A stretch of 64,000 nt of DNA from Aquimarina rhabdastrellae (GTDB lineage: Bacteria > Bacteroidota > Bacteroidia > Flavobacteriales > Flavobacteriaceae). The translations under genes were made by a program, and so were the position numbers. Positions 27,062 to 34,678 of this stretch are shown here, in pieces (positions within the stretch are counted from its first letter, which is position 1; each line of letters opens with the position of its first letter). The notes under the pieces were generated by a model. The model made no database searches and was not told the DNA's origin. It worked only from the letters and a program-made list of their open reading frames with translations. The DNA is taken from positions 205,272 to 269,271 of the forward strand of contig CANDNT010000004.1 in the NCBI GenBank assembly GCA_947387485.1, given 5' to 3'.

Positions 27062-27075
27062 CGCAAACGTTTTCG
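27062..27075. promoter_or_regulatory. LacI-type operator upstream of susC (site 1)
   Basis: CGCAAACGTTTTCG is symmetric at 12 of 14 positions around the central CG and has the AAACGTTT core of LacI/CcpA operators. It lies 13-26 bp upstream of the -7 element, so it overlaps the -33 region. Near-copies occur at 38659-38672 and 58871-58884. Confidence 0.7.
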
Positions 27076-27087
27076 TAAGTTAAGTAG

Positions 27088-27095
27088 TAGTTTTG
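27088..27095 (+). promoter_or_regulatory. Candidate -7 element of the susCDEF operon
   Basis: TAGTTTTG matches TAnnTTTG, 91 bp upstream of the susC ATG and just after the LacI-type operator. This places the operator where it can block or aid RNA polymerase. Confidence 0.5.
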
Positions 27096-27136
27096 TCATA
27101 AAAATTAACATTCATTTTACATACATTTAGTGTCAG

Positions 27137-27153
27137 AAAGTGAAAATATAACG
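27137..27153. repeat. 17-bp direct repeat, copy 2 (upstream of susC)
   Basis: Exact second copy of AGAAAGTGAAAATATAA, ending 33 bp before the susC start, within its probable leader. Confidence 0.7.
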
Positions 27154-27185
27154 CGAAAAACAATTTAATTTAACTTAAACATTAT

Positions 27186-30176
27186 ATGAAAACATTTACC
27201 AAAAGTGCATTGTTTTTGTTGTGGTTACTGATACCAGCTAGCATATTTGCGCAGTCTAGTGTATCAGGTACTGTTACAGACGCTACCACTGGGCAACCTA
27301 TCCCTGGTGTAAACGTTATAGTATCCAACACAAGTAACGGAGCATCAACAGATTTTGATGGTCGCTACACCTTAAACAATGTTGAAGAGGGATCAATTCT
27401 TTCATTTTCTTATGTGGGATACATTGCTCAACAAATATCCTTTAATGGACAAGCACAAATTGATATTGCTTTACAAGAGGATGCAGCAGAATTAGAACAA
27501 GTTGTTTTAATTGGTTATGGTGCAGCTCGTAAAAAAGATTTAACAGGTTCAGTTTCAAAAGTAACTGCCAAAGATTTAAACCAAGGAACACTTACAGATC
27601 CTATCCAAGCATTACAAGGTAAGGCTGCCGGTGTTACTATTACTAAACAAGGAGGTGACCCTAACGCAGGATTTAATGTAAGAATTAGAGGTGCTTCTGG
27701 TTTTGCAGCAGCAGGAGATCCATTATATGTTGTTGATGGAATTCGTGGTGTTGACCCTACTACTATAGCACCAGAAGATATCGTATCTTATGATGTATTA
27801 AAAGATGGTGCTTCTACTGCTATTTATGGTGCAGATGGTGCAAATGGTGTTATCTTTATTACTACAAAATCAGGTAAAGCTGGGAAACTAACTATAGGAT
27901 TTAACTCTTATATCGCTATAGATGAAGTAGCTAGAGAGTTAAAATTACAATCTGCTGAAGAGTACAGAGCTTATATTAATAATAATCTTGATCGTTTTTC
28001 TTCATTTGCTGATGCTGGAGGTAACGTAGATTGGCAAGACGAAATTTACACTACTGGTATTACAATTAACAATAACTTCTCCTTAGCTGGAGGTAGTGAA
28101 AAAACTACGTATAGAGCTTCTGTTTCTCATACAGATTTTGAAGGTGTTATTGAAGGATCAGATAAGAAAAGAACAATTGCTAGATTCAATTTAACACAAA
28201 AAGCTTTCAATGATAAAGTAAAATTCATCGCTGGAATTTCTAATACAATTGAAAATAACGATTTCGTAAACTACGGTGGAAATGGTGGAACTGACGTTTT
28301 ATTCCAATCTTTCCAACGCCTTCCTACAGATCCTATTTTAAATGCTGATGGAACATATTTTGAGACAGCACGTATTTTTAATTATTTCAACCCTGTAGCT
28401 TCTTTAAATCAAATTCAAAATGAAAGAGATGCAAAGAGATTTGCTGCTAATATTGGAGCTGAAATTCAATTATTAGAAGGATTAACAGGAAAGTTTGATT
28501 ATAGTTACTTACGTAATGATGACGAGTCAACTTATTTTGAACCTAGATACTCAAACGTTTTAGGAGGTCAGAACACACTTATCAGAAGAGGTTTTGGAAG
28601 AAGAGCTTACAATAACTGGCAACAAAATATGGTTGAAATGACCTTAACTTATGATAAGAGTTTTGGTGATCATAACTTCACTGCTTTATTAGGTCATTCT
28701 TATAGAGTTCAAAACTGGGATGGATTTAGCGTAGAAGGAAGAGACCCTATTTCTAACATCTTAGGATCTGATAATTTCCAAAACTTTGAAACACTTCAAT
28801 TAGGAGATGCACAGTCTTACAAAGATGGACGTAAAGATGCAGGTTTCTTTTCTCGTGTAAAATATAACTATGCTTCAAAATACTATATCACAGGTATGGT
28901 AAGAAGAGATGGTTCTTCTGTTTTTGGAGAAAATAACCGTTGGGGATGGTTCCCATCTGTACAAGTTGCATGGAACATTGCAAACGAAAGCTTCCTTAGA
29001 GATAATATTGAAGAAATTAACAACTTAAAATTAAGAGCTAGCTGGGGTCTTTCTGGAAACAGTAACATTCCTACAAACAGAGCACTTTTAAGAGTTGGAC
29101 CTTCAGGAACTTCTATTGATCCTAATACACAAGATCCTATTATCAATCTTGATTATTTCAACAATCCTAACCCAGATTTACAATGGGATCAAAATCAAGA
29201 AATAAACGTTGGATTAGATTTTGGATTATTTAATAATAGAATTTCTGGTACAGTAGATTATTACAACAAAAAATTAACTGATTTACTTGCTATTTACGAT
29301 GTACCTAGAGAAACAAATTTTGCACCTAGAATTTTTGCTAACGGTGGTGAAATTAAAAACTCAGGGGTTGAAGTAACACTTTTAGGTAAAGTAATTCAAA
29401 ATCATAACTTTACTTGGAACACTACAGCTACTTTCTCAAAGAATACTCAAGAAATCGTATCTTTAGATGGTGGTTTATATGATTTAGAGTTTAGAGATGT
29501 AGGGTTTATTTCTGCTCCTGGTATTGTAGGAGTATCAACTCAACGTATGTTACCTAACGAAAAAATCGGTACATTCTATGGATTTGAATATGCTGGTGTA
29601 AGTGATGGTAAATGGTTAATTAGAGGTAATGATGGTGAATTACACTTCTTAGATGATGTTTCTCAATCTGATGAGCACAAAAAAGTTTTAGGTAATGCTT
29701 TACCTGATTTTGAACTTGGATGGAGTAACAACTTCACATACAAGAATTGGGATTTAAGTATGGCATTTAGAGCTGTAGTAGGTCATGATATCTATAATGC
29801 AACTAGACAAGTATTTGGTAACCCAGATTATATCACGCAACGTAACGTTTTATCTGAAGCTTTTGAGTTAGACGGAAGAGTTGGTGGAGCATACCAAACT
29901 TTAAGTTACTATATCGAAGATGGTAGTTTCTTAAGATTAGATAACGTAAACTTAGGATATACATTACCAGAGAACACTATTCCAGGAGTTTCAAAATTAA
30001 GAGTTTATGCTTCTGTAAACAATGTATTTACACTAACTAACTACAGTGGTATCGATCCTGAGGTTAACTTTAGTGGTGGTAACAGAGATAATGGTGAAAT
30101 CTTCTTTGGTATAGATCAATATAACATCTATCCTAAAACAAGAACTATTACTTTAGGGCTTAACGTAGAATTATAA
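27186..30176 (+). CDS. susC: SusC-like TonB-dependent outer-membrane transporter
   Basis: The 996-residue protein imports alpha-glucan oligosaccharides across the outer membrane with energy from TonB. It has a signal peptide (ending IPASIFAQ) and a carboxypeptidase-D-regulatory-like domain (SVSGTVTDATTGQPIPGVNV). A TonB-box-like stretch and plug domain follow (LIGYGAARKKDLTGSVS, SAIYGADGANGVIFITTKSG-like motif near 205-225), then the 22-strand barrel ending TLGLNVEL. It is followed by susD after 13 bp. The neighbours (LacI, GH13s, GH65) set the substrate as starch or maltodextrin. Confidence 0.96.
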   Translation: MKTFTKSALFLLWLLIPASIFAQSSVSGTVTDATTGQPIPGVNVIVSNTSNGASTDFDGRYTLNNVEEGSILSFSYVGYIAQQISFNGQAQIDIALQEDAAELEQVVLIGYGAARKKDLTGSVSKVTAKDLNQGTLTDPIQALQGKAAGVTITKQGGDPNAGFNVRIRGASGFAAAGDPLYVVDGIRGVDPTTIAPEDIVSYDVLKDGASTAIYGADGANGVIFITTKSGKAGKLTIGFNSYIAIDEVARELKLQSAEEYRAYINNNLDRFSSFADAGGNVDWQDEIYTTGITINNNFSLAGGSEKTTYRASVSHTDFEGVIEGSDKKRTIARFNLTQKAFNDKVKFIAGISNTIENNDFVNYGGNGGTDVLFQSFQRLPTDPILNADGTYFETARIFNYFNPVASLNQIQNERDAKRFAANIGAEIQLLEGLTGKFDYSYLRNDDESTYFEPRYSNVLGGQNTLIRRGFGRRAYNNWQQNMVEMTLTYDKSFGDHNFTALLGHSYRVQNWDGFSVEGRDPISNILGSDNFQNFETLQLGDAQSYKDGRKDAGFFSRVKYNYASKYYITGMVRRDGSSVFGENNRWGWFPSVQVAWNIANESFLRDNIEEINNLKLRASWGLSGNSNIPTNRALLRVGPSGTSIDPNTQDPIINLDYFNNPNPDLQWDQNQEINVGLDFGLFNNRISGTVDYYNKKLTDLLAIYDVPRETNFAPRIFANGGEIKNSGVEVTLLGKVIQNHNFTWNTTATFSKNTQEIVSLDGGLYDLEFRDVGFISAPGIVGVSTQRMLPNEKIGTFYGFEYAGVSDGKWLIRGNDGELHFLDDVSQSDEHKKVLGNALPDFELGWSNNFTYKNWDLSMAFRAVVGHDIYNATRQVFGNPDYITQRNVLSEAFELDGRVGGAYQTLSYYIEDGSFLRLDNVNLGYTLPENTIPGVSKLRVYASVNNVFTLTNYSGIDPEVNFSGGNRDNGEIFFGIDQYNIYPKTRTITLGLNVEL

Positions 30177-30189
30177 TAGGAGAAGAAAT

Positions 30190-31707
30190 ATGAAATTTTC
30201 ATTTAAAATAATAGCAGTATTTTTATTAGGACTTACGCTAACTAATTGTACTGATTTAGATACAGAAAACTCAGATTTTCTTTTAGGAGATCAATATCCA
30301 GAAAATGAGTTACAAGCAATTCGTGTTGCAAACCCTGTATTTACAAGAACACAAGGATTACTTGACTGGGGTGGATGGTGGTTCACCCAAGAAATTCCAT
30401 CAGACGAAGCTGTTGCCCCAACTCGTGGAGCAGACTGGGATGATGGTGGAAAGTGGAGAGTATTACACCAACACACTTGGGGTAGTAATACCGAAGCTGT
30501 TACACAATTATGGAACTTAATCTATGATGCTGTTCCTAGAGCAAATAGAGCTATCGAATTACTAGAAGTAAATGCTGATGGTAATGACGAAATTGCAAAC
30601 GTACTTGCTCAAACAATTGTAGCTAGAGCATTCTATTATTATTTAGCTATCGATAATTTTGGAGATGTTCCTTTCCCTAGAACTTTTACTGGAGCTGAGC
30701 AATTTCCATCTAGAACTGCAAGAGCAGAAGTTTTCAATGCAATCGTACAAGATATCTTAGATAATGTTGATAAATTATCTGATCCTACTCCTGGTACTAA
30801 TGCAAGTAGTATCAATAAAGGTACTGCTTATACTTTATTAGCAAAATTATACCTTAATGCAGAAGTGTATACAGGTACTCCAAGATGGCAAGATGCGATT
30901 GATGCTGCTGATATGGTGATGAGTTTTGGATATAGCTTAGATGCAAACGCATTAGATCCATTTAAAATTGATAATGTAGCTTCTACAGAAAATATCTATA
31001 CGATAGCTTATGATGAAGATAACTTTAATGGATTTAACCTTCACATGCGTTCGTTCCACTACTTATCTCAACAAACTTTCGGAATGGCTGTTCAACCATG
31101 GAATGGATTTGCTGTACAAGAAGAGCATTACAATACTTTTACTGCTAATGATGTAAGAGCTCAAGAAGGTCTTTTAGTTGGTCAACAATTTACATTAACA
31201 GGAGAAGAGATTATTGATGATGTTGCTAGTGCAAACTTAATTTTAACACCTAACATTCCTGCTTTATTAATGGACGCTGGTTCATTTACTGCAAATGAGT
31301 TCCGTAACTCAGGAGTACGTGTTGCAAAATGGCAAGTTGTTGAAGGTGCTACTGATAATTTAAGCAATGACTTCCCTATTTTTAGATTAGCAGATGTTAT
31401 GCTTACAAAAGCAGAAGCCTTAAAAAGGTTAAATCAAGATCAAGGAACTGTAGATAATTTAATGAATCAAATCAAGACTAGAGCTAATGCTCCTACAACA
31501 GGAAACTATACATTAGACGAAATTCTTGAAGAAAGAGGAAGAGAATTACTATGGGAAGGATATAGAAGACAAGATTTAATTAGATATAACAGATTTAACC
31601 AAGCTTGGTGGGAAAAGAACGCATCTGATCCTACAAGAAACATCTTCCCTATTCCGGAATCAGCTCGTAATGCTAACGGAAATTTAGGTCAAAACCCTGG
31701 TTACTAA
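30190..31707 (+). CDS. susD: SusD/RagB-type starch-binding outer-membrane lipoprotein
   Basis: The 505-residue lipoprotein (lipobox LTLTNCTD, Cys20) caps the SusC barrel and binds glycan. It shows the SusD helical TPR scaffold (VVARAFYYYLAIDNFGDVPF), the middle binding region and the RagB C-terminal signature ILEERGRELLWEGYRRQDLIRYNRF near residue 445. An AGGAGAAG sits 4-11 bases before the ATG, an unusually good Shine-Dalgarno site for this phylum. It lies between susC and the SusE/F-like genes in one operon. Confidence 0.96.
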   Translation: MKFSFKIIAVFLLGLTLTNCTDLDTENSDFLLGDQYPENELQAIRVANPVFTRTQGLLDWGGWWFTQEIPSDEAVAPTRGADWDDGGKWRVLHQHTWGSNTEAVTQLWNLIYDAVPRANRAIELLEVNADGNDEIANVLAQTIVARAFYYYLAIDNFGDVPFPRTFTGAEQFPSRTARAEVFNAIVQDILDNVDKLSDPTPGTNASSINKGTAYTLLAKLYLNAEVYTGTPRWQDAIDAADMVMSFGYSLDANALDPFKIDNVASTENIYTIAYDEDNFNGFNLHMRSFHYLSQQTFGMAVQPWNGFAVQEEHYNTFTANDVRAQEGLLVGQQFTLTGEEIIDDVASANLILTPNIPALLMDAGSFTANEFRNSGVRVAKWQVVEGATDNLSNDFPIFRLADVMLTKAEALKRLNQDQGTVDNLMNQIKTRANAPTTGNYTLDEILEERGRELLWEGYRRQDLIRYNRFNQAWWEKNASDPTRNIFPIPESARNANGNLGQNPGY

Positions 31708-31718
31708 AAAGAAATCCT

Positions 31719-32885
31719 ATGAGAAAAGTTAAATATATATTAGTTGCACTATTGGCTGTAGGTTTATGGTCATGTAGTGACGACGATGCTGATTTAAATA
31801 TTTTAGGCGGTGAGACATTAAACTCTGCCGCTACATTAAATACTCCAGATGTTACATCATTTGAGGTGATTGAAACTGTTGATGGTAGTGTTGATGGAAA
31901 CGAAGACACAGAAGCTGCTCAATTTTCTTGGAGTCAAGTTGAAGGAAGCTATAATGGAGCTATATTAAATACTCTGCAAATCGATATTGCTGGTAATAAC
32001 TTTAATACTGCTACTAGTTTACCATTAAATAGCGAAGGAACTGTAGAGTTAACTCAAAGTGTAACTTTTGGACAGTTAAATGAGGCTATAAATCTAATTA
32101 ATGATCAACTTACTACTGCTGGATCTCCATTAAGTGTTGATTTTGCTAATGGATCAGAATTTGAAGTACGTGTAATGAGTGCTTCTCAATCATCTGGTGA
32201 TCAAGCATTCTCTACTCCTATTACAATTACAGTTAAAGGTATCGAGCAAATTATTGTAGCAGAACCAAAACTATTTATTGTTGGATCTATCCAAGGATAT
32301 TATGGAGTAAACAACTGGACTCCTACTGAAGCAATAGAATTACGTTATATTGGTGATGGTACTACTAGAGTATTTGAAGGATATATCAAAGCTAGTGCAA
32401 GCGATGAATTTAAACTTGTTTCTAATCAAGCTGCATGGGATGATTTAGTAGGTAACTACGGTACTATAGGAGGTGTTCAAGATGGTAACCTAGAAAATAG
32501 TGGAGCGAGTGGTAATATCACTGTTTCAGAAGACGGAAATTACTACCTTCAAGTTGATATCGATAATTTAACTTATAGATTAATCAAAATGGAATGGGGT
32601 GTAATTGGTGATGCTACTCCAGATGGTTGGACTAGCGAAACTGCTATGACTTACAACTTTGACGAAAATAAATGGGAAGTAACTATCACTCTTGTTGCTG
32701 GTCCATTCAAATTCAGATCAGTACAATTATCTCAAGAGATTTTTGGTGAAGACTGGAAATTTAACGTAGGTACAGGTCTTACTGCTTGGGATACAGGAGA
32801 TGGTAACTTTGAAATAGCATCTGATATAGATGGTGTTACTGTATCATTTGATGTAGCAGGTAATGCAACTGTAACTGGATTATAA
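31719..32885 (+). CDS. SusE-like surface starch-binding lipoprotein
   Basis: The 388-residue lipoprotein (lipobox VGLWSCSD, Cys20) has an N-terminal SusE (DUF5116-like) Ig domain (about 25-180) and two C-terminal starch-binding-module-like domains (about 185-285 and 290-388). The first opens PKLFIVGSIQGYYGVNNWTP. The second has WGVIGDATPDGWTS and FKFRSVQLSQEIFGEDWKFN. SusE proteins hold long alpha-glucan at the cell surface next to SusCD. It starts 11 bp after susD and 17 bp before its larger paralogue. Confidence 0.9.
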   Translation: MRKVKYILVALLAVGLWSCSDDDADLNILGGETLNSAATLNTPDVTSFEVIETVDGSVDGNEDTEAAQFSWSQVEGSYNGAILNTLQIDIAGNNFNTATSLPLNSEGTVELTQSVTFGQLNEAINLINDQLTTAGSPLSVDFANGSEFEVRVMSASQSSGDQAFSTPITITVKGIEQIIVAEPKLFIVGSIQGYYGVNNWTPTEAIELRYIGDGTTRVFEGYIKASASDEFKLVSNQAAWDDLVGNYGTIGGVQDGNLENSGASGNITVSEDGNYYLQVDIDNLTYRLIKMEWGVIGDATPDGWTSETAMTYNFDENKWEVTITLVAGPFKFRSVQLSQEIFGEDWKFNVGTGLTAWDTGDGNFEIASDIDGVTVSFDVAGNATVTGL

Positions 32886-32902
32886 ACTTAAAGAGTACGA
32901 TT

Positions 32903-34603
32903 ATGAAAAAAATATTATATGCATTCACTGTAGCTGCTGCTTTGAGTTTTCAAGCCTGTACAGATGATGATATCACTATAAATAATTTTGACACTGAAGA
33001 CGGTACTTTATTATCTGCTTCAGCACTTGTTGCACCTACAACGACTTCTTTCATTATAGAAAGAACAACTGATGCTGTAACTGGAAATGAAGCTACAGAA
33101 GCTTTGGCTCTTTCTTGGGAAGCTGCCGAAACTACAACAAGCGAAGCTATCAAGTATTTTGTACAAATGGATTTAGAAGGGAATAGCTTTAATAATGCTA
33201 CAACTTTACCATTACGTACAGAAGGTACAGATGCTACTTCTTTGGCTTTATCATTTGGAGATTTAAATACAGGTTTAAACCATTTAAATGATATTTTAAA
33301 AGCTAAAGCTTCTCCTCTATCAGTTGCTTTTGGAGATGAAAATGCAATACAACTTAGAGTTCAAGCAGTACTAGGTGCTGCTATAGCTAAAACTTATTCT
33401 GAGCCAGTTTCTATTACTGTTACTCCTTATTTTAATGGATTAGTAGATAACTTAGTTATCTCTAGTAGTGCTTTTTCAGATGTTGCTTTAGCTGTAAACG
33501 AAGGTATTTATGAAACACGTTTAGAATTAACCGCTAATAGTACTTTCAAAATCTTTGCAGAACCTGTAGCAGATGCTATTAGTTATAACTATGATTTCTT
33601 TACTGCTAATGAATACACTATTGCTAGTGAATTAGAAGCTGGTACTGATAATGATTTTACATTTACTGGTGCAGATGGTAATTGGGATTTAGTAATTAAC
33701 ACCTTAGAACGTACAATTACTATGACTCAAGCTATCATTCCTGATAACTTATTCATGGTAGGTTCTCATAATGGTTGGAATAATGCCGATCTTTCTCAGC
33801 AATTCAATACAACAGGAGACGGAGTATTTACTCGCGTACAACGTTTTGATGCTGGTGCAGAATTCAAAATGATCCCTACTTCTGGTTCTTGGGATGGTGA
33901 CTGGGGTGAAGACCCTGCAAGTGCCGGAAGTATTATCCAAGATGGTGAAAGCAACATTAGCGTAGCAGATGCAGGAAACTATGTAGTTACTGTTAACTTT
34001 AATACCTTAACTTTTGATCTAAGATTAATCTCTGAGACTTTATTTATGGTAGGTTCTCATAATGGTTGGAATAATGCTGATGCTACTCAAGATTTTTATA
34101 CATCAGGGAATGGAGTATTTACAAGAATTCAACGTTTTGATGCTGGTGCAGAATTCAAGATGATCCCTACTTCTGGTTCTTGGGATGGTGACTGGGGTGA
34201 AGACCCTGCAAATGCTGGAAGCATTATTCAGGATGGCGAAAGCAACATCACTATAGCTGATGCTGGAATTTATAAAGTAACTATTGATTTTGAAACATTA
34301 ACGTTTACATTGACTAATGGTATCCCAGAAGATCTATTTTTAGTAGGTTCTCACAATGGTTGGGATAATAGTACTGCTGGTGCTTTTACAAAAACGCAAG
34401 AAGGCGTATTTACCATTACTCAAACGTTAACAGCTTCAGACGAATTTAAGTTCTTACCTACTTTAGGTTCATGGGATAATGATTGGGGAATTGATGGTGA
34501 CGGAATGCTTATCCGAGATGGAGAATCAAATGTAACTTCAACCGGTGATGGTACTTTTGTAATCACCGTAGACTTTAGAAAAGGAACAGTTACTCAAATG
34601 TAA
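32903..34603 (+). CDS. SusE/SusF-like lipoprotein with three C-terminal starch-binding repeats
   Basis: The 566-residue lipoprotein (lipobox LSFQACTD, Cys19) shares the N-terminal SusE-like domain of its upstream neighbour. An unrelated-looking domain follows (about 185-280), then three SusF-type binding modules starting at about residues 283, 380 and 478 with LFMVGSHNGWNN, LFMVGSHNGWNN and LFLVGSHNGWDN. The first two modules are nearly identical even at DNA level, with a unit of 291 bp, which points to recent duplication or gene conversion. Trp residues in HNGW and SWDGDWG suit maltooligosaccharide stacking. It is an outer-membrane starch tether in the susCDEF operon. Confidence 0.9.
   Translation: MKKILYAFTVAAALSFQACTDDDITINNFDTEDGTLLSASALVAPTTTSFIIERTTDAVTGNEATEALALSWEAAETTTSEAIKYFVQMDLEGNSFNNATTLPLRTEGTDATSLALSFGDLNTGLNHLNDILKAKASPLSVAFGDENAIQLRVQAVLGAAIAKTYSEPVSITVTPYFNGLVDNLVISSSAFSDVALAVNEGIYETRLELTANSTFKIFAEPVADAISYNYDFFTANEYTIASELEAGTDNDFTFTGADGNWDLVINTLERTITMTQAIIPDNLFMVGSHNGWNNADLSQQFNTTGDGVFTRVQRFDAGAEFKMIPTSGSWDGDWGEDPASAGSIIQDGESNISVADAGNYVVTVNFNTLTFDLRLISETLFMVGSHNGWNNADATQDFYTSGNGVFTRIQRFDAGAEFKMIPTSGSWDGDWGEDPANAGSIIQDGESNITIADAGIYKVTIDFETLTFTLTNGIPEDLFLVGSHNGWDNSTAGAFTKTQEGVFTITQTLTASDEFKFLPTLGSWDNDWGIDGDGMLIRDGESNVTSTGDGTFVITVDFRKGTVTQM
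33749..34330 (+). repeat. Tandem 291-bp coding repeat (two near-identical starch-binding modules)
   Basis: Unit 1 (33749-34039) and unit 2 (34040-34330) are in frame. A stretch of about 80 bp beginning at 33839 and at 34130 differs at a single base. A third, diverged module follows at 34334. Confidence 0.85.
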
Positions 34604-34620
34604 TTGTAATCCAGATATTA

Positions 34621-34654
34621 AAAAGGCTGTTTTATACCAAAAACAGCCTTTTTA
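34621..34654 (+). terminator. Terminator after the susCDEF genes
   Basis: AAAAGGCTGTTTT pairs with AAAACAGCCTTTT around a short loop and is followed by Ts. The GH13 gene downstream starts 25 bp later, so it needs read-through or its own promoter. Confidence 0.8.
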
Positions 34655-34678
34655 CTTTAATCTATAATTCTTATTATT

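Noticed and set aside
33749..34603. Phase-variable satellite in the SusF-like gene
   Set aside because: The units are whole 97-residue binding domains rather than short repeats, so slipped-strand switching is unlikely.
34621..34678. Separate regulon for the secreted GH13 after the sus terminator
   Set aside because: Only 24 bp separate hairpin and ATG, too short for a full promoter and operator, so read-through is more likely.
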